In this document: one piece after another, positions 30,985-42,172 of the stretch
Numbering within the stretch: position 1 is the stretch's first letter
How the letters are laid out: every line of letters begins with the position of its first letter
From: Acholoe squamosa
Lineage: Eukaryota > Annelida > Polychaeta > Phyllodocida > Polynoidae
Direction: 5' to 3'
Assembly (NCBI GenBank): GCA_949317995.1
Contig: OX439050.1
Location: forward strand, 50,097,777-50,161,776
Length of the DNA stretch: 64,000 nucleotides
Translations under genes and position numbers: made by a program
The notes under the pieces: generated by a model
The model's input: the letters and a program-made list of their open reading frames with translations, nothing else
What the model was told of the DNA's origin: nothing
Databases searched by the model: none

Positions 30985-32079
30985 GTATCAAGTTCAAGTT
31001 CAAGTTTGGAAAGCTTTTATTTACTAGAACAATGTACAGTTTCGCCATCTAGGCACTCTACCTGCATTATCACTCTAGGCGGACCATGTAAGGGTTGGCC
31101 TCTCACTTACAGTATACCTCACAAAATCCAATCTCATCATAGGGTTAATCCTTACACTCGTGTTGCCATAAGGGTACAAGCATTATATATAGGTAAGGTA
31201 GGGAAATATACATGTCTCAAAGATTAAAGATATGAGCCAATATCAAACATACATTATAACTTTCAAGAAAAGACTACACAATAATGACACATTATTTGAC
31301 GACACAATTTGACAGCTGCTGGCAAGAATACATCTTATCTCGAGTTTAGGCAAGAATGCCTATGGGCAGTTATACTAATAAGCTGCCGCATAAGCAGCTG
31401 GATTACTATATAATATTCAATACCTTACTCTATAGTCATATATCAATCATGGCTTATAGCCTACACGCTCAACTGATAATACTATGGCCAGGGTATAGGA
31501 GGCAGGGATAATCTGGATTCCAAGCATTTAAAAAGAAGGCAACCAACTTTTTCTTGATGGTTCTTTTGAAAGCTTCTTGGGACACCAGCCATCTAATTTC
31601 AGAGGGTAGGGCGTTCCATTGGGAATGTGCTTGATAAATCGGGTCCTTAATAAGGGATTCTAATTTGGGGGAACCCTGTAGAATCTTAGGAGCATCCGTA
31701 CCTTGTGTACCCAAGGCAGGGGACACAAGCGCCTGACCATTAAATACCAATCTGTGACATAATGTAACTTGCATGTAGATTCTCCATAAATAAATGGGCA
31801 ACATGGAAGCTCTCCTATACAGGTCATTAACATGAACCAATCTGGGGTCGTTTATAAAAAAGCATGCTCTAATCCCAGTATTGTAGAGAACCTGGAATTT
31901 CCTCATATAGGCTGGGGAAAGACCCGTTGTAAATACTAAACCATAATCAAAATATGGCATAACCATAGTCTTAAGTACTAACAGTGCCATTTCTAAGTCC
32001 ATAAAATTTCTTGCTTGTGCTAGTAACCATACCTTATGTCGTATAGATCTAAACATTAAATCAGTATATGCCCTGCTGT
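30985..32079 (-). mobile_element. 5'-truncated LINE, CR1/L2-like
   Basis: The minus strand encodes the post-reverse-transcriptase part of ORF2 (about 208 codons, 32095-31469: KVWLLAQARNF, MVMPYFDYGLVF, HSQWNALPSEIR), followed by a 3' UTR ending in AACTTGAACTTGA words. The sequence CAGTAT flanks both ends, a possible target duplication within the minisatellite. Only the 3' third of the element is present. Confidence 0.82.
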
Positions 32080-32216
32080 AAATATGACAGTACATACTGC
32101 AGTAAATACTGTGGTAAATACTACAGTATATGCACTGCTGTAAATATTACAGTAAATACTGCAGTAAATACTGTGGTAAATACTACAGTATATGCACTGC
32201 TGTAAATATTTATGAT
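32080..32216. repeat. 62-bp minisatellite, right block
   Basis: Two almost identical 62-bp units follow the truncated LINE. They are clearly the same array as 30819-30984. Confidence 0.9.
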
Positions 32217-32759
32217 TTATCACATCCATACATCATGAGAGAAAATCTGCAAATTACTATCATGAAGTACATGACGCAGGTTTTAGGGGATTTAACATTT
32301 TAAAACAAAATGTAAAAAAAAAGAAAAGAAGAAGATATGTATGCATACCTGCAAACTCCAGTTTCGAAAAAAATGGGGGGTCTGGGAGTTTCTCCCTTAG
32401 GAACCTTTTGAATATTGAGAAGCCAAATGGTGCATTCGGTACTTTTTGAGGATACCCTTGTATCCATATTTTTCCAAGCACCAGCCCTCCACATAAATGG
32501 TAAAATGATATCTCATTGGATCTGGGCAAATTACAAAATTGACACTGACAGATTTTAAAAGAACTGAGAAAACTGAAAAAAATGAGGACTTTGCATGTCT
32601 GTATATGGCTGTGCCTGCAGATAGCCAGCATTAAAACACAATGTTATAATCACCGCCCACCTTTACATGTTACATCATTTCATATGATGCTGGTTTATTG
32701 TACACAATACACTCAATTTACAACGATCCGCCTAACAACAAGGAATCCCCATTTGTATA
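32217..32759. other. Intergenic, no gene seen
   Basis: AT-rich, with a poly-A run at 32313. No motif that I can support. Confidence 0.5.
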
Positions 32760-32985
32760 TACCGTAAACTCCCGCGTATAAGATGCACCTCGCCTATAAG
32801 ACGTACCCTGAGTTGAAAGAAAACTGTAAGGCGCACCTAGGACATGAATTTTGAAAGTTTAGTACTGTTCTATAGTAAAAGTACAGCGCCTATAAGATGC
32901 ACCCTGACTTTGGGATGATTCTATAGGGCACAGCAGGCATTTATTTGGCGTAGAAGACGCGTCTTATACGCAAGAGATTACAGTA
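32760..32985. mobile_element. Family A foldback element
   Basis: Ends TACCGTAAACTCCCGCGTAT and inverted GCAAGAGATTACAGTA. Contains TATAAGATGCACC and GTACTGTTCTATAGTAAAAG. Confidence 0.9.
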
Positions 32986-33042
32986 GTATCCATTATCATC
33001 CCGTATTTGCCATTAATGATCCATTTTATAATAATCATGGAG

Positions 33043-33074
33043 TCCTGAAGAAGGATCGAAAGATCCGAAACGTC
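33043..33074 (+). other. Hairpin with CTGAAGA ... GAAAC words
   Basis: CTGAAGA, a 5-bp stem GGATC/GATCC closing a GAAA tetraloop, then CGAAAC. The layout recalls a hammerhead-ribozyme core or the conserved tail of some retroelements. Outer stems are poor, so this is only a lead. Confidence 0.3.
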
Positions 33075-33237
33075 GACCAGTTAAACTCACTTTTTGCTGT
33101 TTGTGATCATTCTTATAGCCTATAACAAACCCAGAGAGGGTTTAGGGGATATCTTCCTTTATTTTCATTTATAATAATCAGTATATTTAGCATGTGGTTG
33201 CTATACTATCGTTTTGCATACTTTGGTCTAATTGATA

Positions 33238-33383
<146 letters not shown>

Positions 33384-33576
33384 GTACTTAATATAGACCC
33401 TTTATAATGAATGCACTTTGGTCATCCTACAACAACAAGCCCAATACTAAAAGCATATACAGATCTGTGAATGTTGTCCCTGTTAGCATATAATGTAGAA
33501 AGAGTCTCATCCTATGGATCCAGCTGTAGGACTTGGGAGTAGCCACTAAGCATACAGTGACCTAATTGTTGATTAA

Positions 33577-33890
33577 CCATTTAACCCTTTATATGCAGCA
33601 TGGTGCATGAATGCACACTATATGGCCTTAGCGTGTTCCTTAGTGGGCCAACCCCTGCTGAAGCCGATACCTTGCGAGATAAGGACTGATAACAGCGAGC
33701 AGATGGGTACCAGGTATTATGTAATGCACCCTGAAAAGTCGGCAGTGAATGAAAGGAATTTTTTCATTGGTCAATTATGTATCCTGCTAAGTCGGAATTG
33801 AATGAGCTGGTAGGTAGACTGGTCAACGGCGCATCACAACGAACAATTAACATAGATCTAGAGACATTATAATGCCTTTTAAGGGTTAAA
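33577..33890. mobile_element. Family B element
   Basis: Begins TTAACCCTTTATATGCAG and ends TTTTAAGGGTTAAA. Inside, GCATGGTGCATGAATGC. The centre (33625-33830) is the GGTACC/TTATCAGT dispersed repeat, copy 3, so one may sit in the other. Confidence 0.65.
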
Positions 33891-34111
33891 GATGAACTGA
33901 TCAGAGATGGTCGTCCCTATAAATAAGGGACAAAAAGCAGGAACAGTTCCGAATTGGGACAGTATTCTTTTGGAAACTAATGTAATTGGATCAGGAAACG
34001 CCAGGTAAAAAATACCTTGTATTGGTAAAAAGGTTAGAGGAGTGGCTGTTCTGAATGACATGTTAAGGCGTGAACCTCATCTGGTATCAGAATGTGACGA
34101 TGTACCAAGAC

Positions 34112-34286
34112 AAGGCTTCCCTAGCTAGCCCACTTAAAAGGGTCTATCTCTCCTCTTTCCTATCCCCTCAGTGTGTGTGGTGCACGTATGCAGAGGCACG
34201 GACACATTCATCTATGAAATTATGTAATGTAGTTTTCTCGTGAATGACCTAAGCCATCGAAATGGCGTTAAACATCTACAGAAACA
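34112..34286. mobile_element. Family C repeat, copy 3, inverted
   Basis: Reads on the minus strand: GGGCTAGCTAGGGAAGCC at one end, TTTAACGCCATTTCGATGGC at the other. Slightly diverged. Confidence 0.7.
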
Positions 34287-34364
34287 GTTATTCAACCGAT
34301 TTCGTGAATGCAACATTAATAATATAAAAAAAAAAACATAATGCCTTTAAGCACCATGTTCTCC

Positions 34365-34450
34365 TTCAAGTTTCAAGTTTCAAATATGTTTATTGACTAG
34401 AAAAATGTACAAGTTAGCCCTTTCGGCGCTTGTCCTGTATCTTATCATCA
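34365..34450 (-). repeat. LINE 3'-end fragment
   Basis: CAAGTTTCAAGTTTCAAATA and TTTATTGACTAGAAAAATGT match the 3' end of the truncated LINE at 30985 (TTTATTTACTAGAACAATGT). Only the tail is present. Confidence 0.5.
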
Positions 34451-34668
34451 TGATGTACTAATGCAGACCCGCGTATCTCAAGCGGGCGGTATCGGTATGT
34501 GACCCATAAGATTGGGATCATGCATAAACGCATTCCTGAAGAATTACTTGCCAGGGGTGCATTCATTCATCATGGAACTTTCCACCTGTAAATGGCTAAG
34601 GACAATTAACATAGCAGTGTGTCATTTAATCACCCATCTGTAAGGTGTATGTACCGTTCTGGATTTAC

Positions 34669-34928
34669 TACCGTAATCTCCCGCATATAAGGCGCGTCTT
34701 ATATGGGGGGGGTTTAGTGCTAATTGCATCCACAAGGGGGACTCTAAGACCTTTATTTTGACATGTTACAGGGGGGTCCATGGAGCCCAAGTTACACATA
34801 GGTCTTTGAATTTTGAAAATTCATTGAGTAGAACCAAAGTTATGAATTTTTCATTTTTTTGACAATTTTCCAAAACTCTAGGTGCGCCTTATATGCGGGC
34901 TGCGCCTTATACGCGGGAGATTACGGTA
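34669..34928. mobile_element. Family A foldback element, long subtype
   Basis: Ends TACCGTAATCTCCCGCATAT and inverted GCGGGAGATTACGGTA. The same centre as 12191-12484 (CACAAGGGGGACTCTAAGAC, TTTTGAAAATTCATTGAGTA). Confidence 0.92.
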
Positions 34929-35276
34929 ATTAAGGTTAGATCCCCTTTAGGGGCAGCACAGTGCTTTAATGCATCATAATATTCTTCTGTCTTCCTGATA
35001 CATGGATGTAGCTGGGGCGAGTAACTCGCTAAGACTGCATTAATATACCAAGCTGACCCTACAATGTTAACACACCCCAAACGGTGGGCTTGATGCAACA
35101 GGTGGCGCGTTCCTCACTATTGGCGTATGGTTACATGAAGCTTTGATGTATCATAAGACACTCAGTAAGCCTTAGGGATCTGTCCTACTCCTGAGCCTCG
35201 TCTCCTCATTACCTCACATCCTATACATCCTATACTGTATACAGAGCCCCATCACTTGGGATGCAGCGTTCTTAGA

Positions 35277-35474
35277 TACCGTCATCTTCCGCGTATAAGG
35301 CGCGTCTTATACGTGAATCAGAGGCTCGCTGCGCCTTATAGAATCAGCCCAAAGTCTGGGCATGTCAGTACTAAACCTTCAAAAATCAGCCCCCAGATAT
35401 GTCTCATAGGTTTTCCTACAACTTAGGGTGCGTCTTATACATGAGATGCGCCTCATACGCGGGAGATTACGGTA
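35277..35474. mobile_element. Family A foldback element
   Basis: Ends TACCGTCATCTTCCGCGTAT and inverted GCGGGAGATTACGGTA; three TATAAGRCGC words between. Confidence 0.88.
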
Positions 35475-35707
35475 CGAGTATGAGCACCAAGAAACACTTC
35501 ACATGTTTCAGCCTCACAGATGTCACTCACTGGTTACTGAAAATTCGGAAATTATCTCATTTTTCTCAAATTATTAACAGGATAGTAACAGCAGGAATTA
35601 TTGCTAAAAACTGTAATTTTGGAAAAGTGGCACCTTTGCATGAAGGGTGCGGCCTATTGGACAAGAAGAGGTGTTATGGGCCAGGACGCCACATAGCAGT
35701 GTGATTT

Positions 35708-35913
35708 ACTGTAATACCTCGTGTATAAGGCGCATCCCATGTACAAGACACACACCTCTAGGTTAATTTTGACCATCATAGTACTGAATTCTATCTCGCC
35801 TATAAGGCACACCCACACACCCTCTTTTGGAAGGTTCTACAATGTACAAGAAACGGGGGGCATCAGCTTCGCGTAATTTAGCCATGTCTTATCCGCGAGG
35901 GTCTCTGGTAGCT
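35708..35913. mobile_element. Family A foldback element, decayed
   Basis: Starts ACTGTAATACCTCGTGTATA; the right end is weak (CTTATCCGCGAGGGTCTCTG). The inner words are still clear. Confidence 0.65.
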
Positions 35914-36044
35914 ACCAGTATCGGTAATTTTGTCATGAAGATTTGCCATGTCATACATTAGTTCTGTGCCATTACTTAGACTTTCACGTAGTGTGTTTTA
36001 TATAGTACATCATGAGTGTTTGCTTATGATCTTGCAAATCATGC

Positions 36045-36293
36045 TACCGTAATCTCTCGCGTATAAGGCGCAGCTCGCCTATAAGGCGCATCCCCAACTC
36101 AGGGAGATCTGTTATAACGTATAAGGTGCACCTCTGAGGGCAGATTTTTGTTAGTTTAGTACTGTTCTATAGTAAAAAATACCCCCCCTATAAGGCACAC
36201 CCCAAACTCAAGGCAATTTACCTCCCACGTATAAGACCCAGCAGCATTTTGTTTGGCCTATAAGACGCGCCTTATACGCGGGAGATTACGGTA
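36045..36293. mobile_element. Family A foldback element
   Basis: Ends TACCGTAATCTCTCGCGTAT and inverted GCGGGAGATTACGGTA. The interior closely follows the copy at 18674, including CTCAAGGCAAT. Confidence 0.92.
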
Positions 36294-36418
36294 GGTAGAC
36301 ATACATATTTACGCAAACAGAATCTACCGAAGGGAGATCCAAAGATTGTTGTACTTAAAATAGTCGGTCTACCTGGGAGTACATGGACTTTTAAACCCTT
36401 AAGGACAGAAAGATGTGC

Positions 36419-36755
36419 AGGGGTAGACACAAACTTTTGCAGCCATGGGCCACCCGGGCCTGTAGGTTCAGAAATCTATGGGCCCAAACATTAATCTGTG
36501 GGCCCAGAATAACTAGGTGCACTTTTTCAAAACGGGTAACTAATATTTAAAGTATTTAAAGTATCCTTCATCTATCCATATCATGAATCATAAAAATAAC
36601 CAGATTTCAGTTGATTTTCTCTTTCCAAGGATATATAACATGCCAATAACCATCGGCCACCCGGGCCCACAGGAAGGTAAATCTTGAGAAAACTATGGGC
36701 CTGGACCCAAAACTACGGGCCATTGGCTCCCACGCCAGCGTTAGTGTCTACCCCT
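36419..36755. mobile_element. hAT-like short element with target duplication
   Basis: Ends AGGGGTAGACACAAAC and, inverted, AGGGGTAGACACTAAC. GATGTGC flanks it on both sides (36412-36418 and 36756-36762). The interior has GGGCCACCCGGGCC and repeated TATGGGCC words. The end sequence and the 7-bp (perhaps once 8-bp) duplication fit the hAT superfamily. Confidence 0.72.
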
Positions 36756-36762
36756 GATGTGC

Positions 36763-38000
36763 AATTCACTACCACTGCATTGTTGTATTTTGTCGACCCT
36801 CCCATAGTGCAGCTAGACCGTTAGAATCGGCATGATTAAATCGAGAAGTCATATTTCAATATATATGGTTTTAAAGGTGCTCTATGTCTATAATCTTAGA
36901 TCACTATAATATAAATGTACAGCACGGTGTTTCTTAATTAAGTTAACATACAGAATACTACAAATGTGCTCACATATATACTGCACATATACATTGGTTA
37001 CTAGAATACTTAAGTATTTAATAGCCTCTGTAACAAAGTAGTGAAACTGTGAAATGATCTGATATTTTGGTACCCAGACATTGGGCTGATATAATATGGT
37101 GCTGAAGGCTACCAATTTACAGACCGGTATAATCGACTGCTTATGTGAAACGTTTGAAATACTAAGAGCCCCCGGGTAAGAGCCGCTTTCTCATATCATG
37201 GGTGAATTGAGTACATGTAGTTGGCACTCTGTGTGTACATGATGAGACCTCCAGGTGGGGTGGTACCCACGGTGGTAGTACCCCTGAAACCTGAGTCAAT
37301 ACTGAACCAGTATTGTGTACATGGGCCTGGCTGTAATCTCTGCTTTATATGGTATTGGGCTTACAACAATTGGGGCCCAGGGAGTGGGGTTATCATAGGG
37401 CGGTTCATCCCAACTAATGGGTGCGGTCGACCCATATTACAGCAAACATTCACACACTCCAATCCCTTTTACTCACGATGCCAACTACCAACTACTAACA
37501 TCATACCTCTGACCTTTCCATTTTTTTTTGTGGGGGGGGGGGGTGCGGCTTATACGAAAGGATTTTATACTATAGAATAGTATAACCTTGCCCAATGTAT
37601 GACCCTAGGTGCATCTTATAATTATGGCATGACTTCATAGTACTCCTTATATGCAAGGGGGCCGTTATTCATGAAGAATTATAGTAGTTTGGGGAAGCTT
37701 ACATGCTTATAAATATGCAAGGAATTTACTAACACACCAGGTAGCACAATTAGAGAAATGGAAAAAGCAAAACCCCAAGTGTGCCGTATATGAATCTCAG
37801 TTATATATGCATTGTTGAAATTGAACAATGCATTTATGAAATTGGCCGATCCCAAGTCTCCCTGATATTCTCAAATTGAATCCTCTAGGACAGGCCAGGT
37901 GTTTGAAATTCTAAATTCCCTGAGATCCAGGAACCTCTGAATACTTTCATATCTTTGTAAGTGAGAGTTTACAATAGTGAGGTAGGGTAACCCGTTGTTG
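36763..38000. other. Intergenic, no gene seen
   Basis: Contains a family A fragment at 37530-37660 (GGCTTATACGAAAGG, ACTATAGAATAGTATAA) next to a G-run, and nothing coding. Confidence 0.5.
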
Positions 38001-38009
38001 GTGTTGGGT

Positions 38010-39165
38010 GTTGGTACGTGTGGACACACACATTGCGGGTATTACGTACAGCATCCATACACCAGGTACAGACACACAGGCCTATTCTTCTCCCACACTA
38101 CTCAACACATGGATGGGGGGGGGGGGTCCTTATTCAGGTAGTAGAAGATCCCATAATCATGGCCTCCACCAAATTCTATGGGAGATTTCCCATTACCACC
38201 TTTTCTCTATCCAAAATGATTATTTTCCCTGAGCATTTGCTTTTTCGTATGCTGCTATCACCGTACGGCACTATCTATTCCCTAAACCTGTCTGACGTGT
38301 AGGAACCTTGAAATCTGCTAAATTCAGCAACAGAGAGTCTTTATAGTTTATCATATGATGGGATGGTAAATTCTCATGTATGAGGTTCCCAATCGAAATG
38401 AGAGTTTTGGATCTACGGGAAGATCTCCAGGGATCCCCTGACATTCCATGACTCTCCCTCACAACATTTTATTCCCTGACACTCCATGACTTTTCATGTC
38501 TGAAGGGGCCGTCCATAAATTTATGACGTCATGCTTTTTTTAACCATTTTTGACAGCCCCTCCACCTTTCGCCATGCTTTTATAATAGACATGTATAGGA
38601 GGCTTTGACCCCAACCCTGCCGCATGATGTCATTTATGAACGGCCCCTGAGGAGGGAACGCTGTAGTCATAAGTATCTTCCCATAGGCATAGGCATAGAA
38701 TGCCATGCATCCCCCAAGGCTCCGATGGACAATGACCAGGAAGCCCTGGGTAGCTTTCATACACATCTACACTACACACAATTCACAAGGAGAAAGCTAC
38801 CCAGGTACGGACACACAGGACTGCTATATTCATTATCATCTCCACATAGAATGCAATGCATCTCCCAATGCTCCTCTGAAAAATGGCCAGGAAGCCCTAG
38901 GACTACTCAGCACAGGGGGAGTCCCATTCGCATGGCTCCCACCAAATTCTATGGGAGATTTTCCCTAACCAGCTTTTATCTATCGAAAATGGTCATTTTG
39001 CTGAGCATAATTTTTCACCTCCAATGCACTTTTTCTTAAACCTTTCCAGACGTGTAGGATCCTTGGAATCTGCTTAATTTAGCAAGGAAGAGTCTTTATC
39101 ATAGGATGGAATGGTAAATTCTCATGTATGAGGTTCCTAGTTGAAATTTAGTGGACCTTTTTATG
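38010..39165. repeat. Diverged large tandem duplication
   Basis: Blocks near 38010-38400 and 38800-39155 share GACACACAGG, ACCAAATTCTATGGGAGATT and AATTCTCATGTATGAGGTTC in the same order. A third partial unit lies at 38690-38790 (CAGGAAGCCCTGGG). The copies are perhaps 15-20% different by eye. Confidence 0.75.
38503..38648. mobile_element. Family D element, copy 2
   Basis: Left GGGGCCGTCCATAAATTTAT then GACGTCATGC. Right, inverted, GGGGCCGTTCATAAATGACA then TCATGC. It lies within the duplicated block, between the first and later units. Confidence 0.8.
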
Positions 39166-39913
39166 GGTTCGTTAGGCCAAACTGCATGGCTATGCAAATA
39201 TTGATGTACATATACTTACTCTACTTTAGGTCCAACAAGGTAGGAATAAACGCCCCCCATGGTTCTTGTCCCTCTGTTAATATATATATCCTTAGCTTGA
39301 AAATTCCACTTGTCTGTTGGCTGTGACACACAAAAGTCCTCTGGACACTTTTTGGTGAGTCTCCGGTGTGGAGTGGCTGCCTTGCTATATCACAGTGACC
39401 ACTGAGCCCCTATCGGTGAACCCATATACCCCCCATAGAAGGGCCCTGTAGAAATGCCCATAGGTGAACAGGGGAGGGATCTGGTTTTCTGATTGGCTGA
39501 AGCAGTCATGCTTAAACCGTGTTGATCAGGGCATGAGAGCAGTTTTAGATGCAGGGAATAGAATACACATCCACTAATTCTTGGTATCGCTAAGATATGT
39601 GACCCTCATCCTTGACCAATCGGGAAACAGTCATGGATGGATGTGTTTCTAATGAGTTTCTAATGAGTAACCATCCAACATCATTTTATCCCCATATTTT
39701 AGACACACCTCTTCCCCTGTTCATGATGGATTCAGATATGGATCAAGTGGGTACAAGTATAGATTGCCTCAAGGAGATTTCTGTGATGATAAGAATGGTA
39801 TGAAAATCATATCAGATGAGAGAAATAAACTTTTAAAGCTATACTACTTACCAAACACTGCATGTTGGGCACAAGTTTCACATAGGTCAGCCTCCTCTCA
39901 AATGTCTAGACAT

Positions 39914-40044
39914 CCAGAGATGCCACTCACTGACCAACAAAAACCAGGAAAACTAGACTTTGGACACATTGTCCCAGGAATTTGACATAATTTAATAAAG
40001 AAATCTTGGAAATCCTGGTAAACAAGGAGAACTGGCATCTCTGG
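39914..40044. mobile_element. Family E element, copy 1
   Basis: 131 bp with CCAGAGATGCCA at one end and its inverse, TGGCATCTCTGG, at the other, offset by one base. The interior reads CCAGGAAAACTAGACTTTGG and CCAGGAATTTGACATAA. It matches 43561-43687. Confidence 0.82.
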
Positions 40045-40404
40045 AAATCTTACCACGTTGTTCTAGTCCCACTGGCTCAGTATAAGGGACACCTGGATTC
40101 ATATTTTGGCTACTTTAGCACTGTTCTAATCTAACTATACCCTGACTACACTATTCGGGTGATCAAATATTGTTTGACATTGTCAGGCTCGATTAGACCA
40201 CCCCCCCCCCCTCTCCAAAGTGTGAGTCTGTGACTGTTATGCACCTACGGCTACGGTACTGTTTAGTCTTTCAATTCTTACTGCATCAAAATTCTAAATG
40301 TCTAAAATGGGACACATGACTTCTTTTCACATGGCCTTGGCTTTCTAATCCAATTGTACCTGTAGACCTAGACATGGTCTTACACCTCCAAAATCATTGA
40401 TCAT

Positions 40405-40409
<5 letters not shown>

Positions 40410-40448
<39 letters not shown>
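40410..40448. repeat. (TA)n tract, left of the solo LTR
   Basis: About 20 TA units, continuous in kind with the tract on the other side of the LTR. Confidence 0.9.
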
Positions 40449-40451
<3 letters not shown>

Positions 40452-40844
40452 GGCGTAGACCGAGGAGGAGGCGGTGGAAGCGAAACCATCCTGGCATGGG
40501 GGCGTGGAACCCGCCGTTCCCGGAGTCACGTTGGGAGCGAGCAACCCTGGCGGTGCTCGGGGGAGTGTTTTCCCCGGCGCTGGCACCGTGCCAAACGGTG
40601 CCAGCGTCGGTGAAATGGTAAGCGTATATATAGTGGTTATGTTTCTCCGACAGTCAGTCCGGGTTACGCGCTGGTCGAGACACATAGCAAGGCTTACCCC
40701 CAAGTGTGAATACGGAGAGGAGAGATTCACCGACGGATTAGATGGTATGGCCAGAAGCCAGGCAATAAACAGTGTTGATATCATAGTTGACGGAGTCTTC
40801 GTGGTCCTTTTCATAAAGCTAAGACGACAGGGGTGCGGAGCGCT

Positions 40845-40849
<5 letters not shown>
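40449..40849 (+). mobile_element. Solo LTR (fossil) inside an (AT)n tract
   Basis: About 400 bp, TGTGGCG... to ...GCGCTACA, so TGT/ACA ends. It has a TATA-like AGCGTATATATAG two-fifths in and AATAAA at about 40761, as expected of an LTR's promoter and poly(A) signal. It is much GC-richer than its surroundings. No partner LTR or inner part is present, so it is likely left by LTR-LTR recombination. Family unknown, perhaps Ty3 kin. Confidence 0.65.

Positions 40850-40893
<44 letters not shown>
40850..40893. repeat. (TA)n tract, right of the solo LTR
   Basis: Continues the same dinucleotide as the left side. Any target duplication is hidden within it. Confidence 0.9.
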
Positions 40894-40896
<3 letters not shown>

Positions 40897-41950
40897 CTAC
40901 ACCCTTCTATATAATGGAGGCCTATTATCTTTAATTCAATATATAAACATGTATAACCCAGGGACCTGACCTTGAGGCTTGACATAGATAGGAATAGACA
41001 GTCACCAGGTGACATGAAGTGTTACTGTCAGGTTGATCAGAAAGTGGGAGGGAGGGTTAGACTCATCACAACTGACAAAAGTGATGTAGCACGCCAGGGA
41101 CAACGGCTGAAGGCCTTAACTGCAGGCCTTGAGCCTGGAGTCTAACCAAGCATATCAGTCTGCCCCAAGACTTCCTTGGGCCAAGTTGGGGGCAGACTGA
41201 CAGTTGTCAACACGAGTTCACAACACTCAGTCTCACTCTCAGCCTGAAAAGAAGTCACCAAACTCTGGAATCTAGTCTAGTTCACTCGTGGAGCCTAGTA
41301 CAGTAAATACATAGATCTATGACTCCTATTAGCAATGAATGTTAGCTGTCAAAGGTGGAAGTGAGTCCCCAACCACGCCCACGTATAGCCCACGTAGAGC
41401 AGGCCCCAACACCGGCCTCAGGCCGCGGCCCAACCCACCTGCCCTGGCCGCATCGCAGCCGGTCGGCCAGTGCCAGTGCAGGCAGTGGCAGTGCAGGAAT
41501 GCCACTGAGTGCCAACCTATAAATTCTCACGGGGGGGGCAATTTTGGGATGGTATACCTGGGGTAAACACGCCCAATAAACTGTGTATTCTGTTCATGTA
41601 TATTATTGCAGTCAGATGATGTGACAAATTAGGAAACTTACTTCTTTTCGCTTGCCATTTTTGCTGTGGAGTTGTCAATGAAGACTAAAGCAGCAGACGA
41701 TCGTACGAAGGTCACATGACCTAACTTTTTAGTCTCCAAACAGATTTTGTGTCAAGCCCCCCGCAGTCGACATAGAACAAAGAATACGCTAAAGAGTGAG
41801 TGCTGACCTAGATTTCTAAACACACGTCCAGACGTCAAAACGTGGATTTTCCTATTTCATCAAATCTGAGTCTGATAATTATATACATGATCTCTTTGTA
41901 CTTTTAATGATAGAATATAGGGATCATATTTTAAAAATAATTGGGGATTT
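40894..41950. other. Upstream region of MRPL20, no gene seen
   Basis: Includes a GC-rich patch at 41380-41480 with a GCAGTGGCAGTGCAGG type repeat. No exon is supported. Confidence 0.5.
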
Positions 41951-41954
41951 TTCC

Positions 41955-41963
41955 CCGGAAGTG
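41955..41963 (+). promoter_or_regulatory. ETS (GABPA/NRF-2-like) site upstream of MRPL20
   Basis: CCGGAAGTG, the consensus core bound by GABP-type ETS factors, 84 bp before the ATG. In animals such sites are common in promoters of nuclear genes for mitochondrial proteins. Confidence 0.55.
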
Positions 41964-41971
41964 GCCAAATC

Positions 41972-41983
41972 CAACATGGCAGC
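41972..41983 (+). promoter_or_regulatory. YY1-like site upstream of MRPL20
   Basis: CAACATGGCAGC is one base from the YY1 consensus CAANATGGCGGC, which often lies at or just after the start of transcription in housekeeping genes. It is 64 bp before the ATG. Confidence 0.5.
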
Positions 41984-42046
41984 GCCCACTAAAACGTGAA
42001 GGACAGGTTGATTATTTCACACAGGTCTTCTTTCCCCGTTTTCACA

Positions 42047-42172
42047 ATGGTGTTTACAACTTTGGCTCGCTTGATGCCACGATGGAATGCTCACAGTGCA
42101 ACCAGTGGTGTTAAAATTAACCGGGGACCAGACAAATGGTGGAGGATGCAGCAAGCACTCCGTTTTGCATGG
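42047..42172 (+). CDS. MRPL20 exon 1
   Basis: 42 codons from ATG (context ACAATGG, fair) to TGG|GTAAGT. It holds the leader and the first part of bL20. Confidence 0.93.

Noticed and set aside
40404-41015. Frames with long Tyr-Ile runs
   Set aside because: Translation of (TA)n tracts and the solo LTR; no protein similarity.
41339-41566. GC-rich 75-codon frame before MRPL20
   Set aside because: Pro/Gln/Cys bias follows from short GC-rich repeats; no similarity, and not placed as an upstream exon of MRPL20, whose first exon has its own promoter-like sites.
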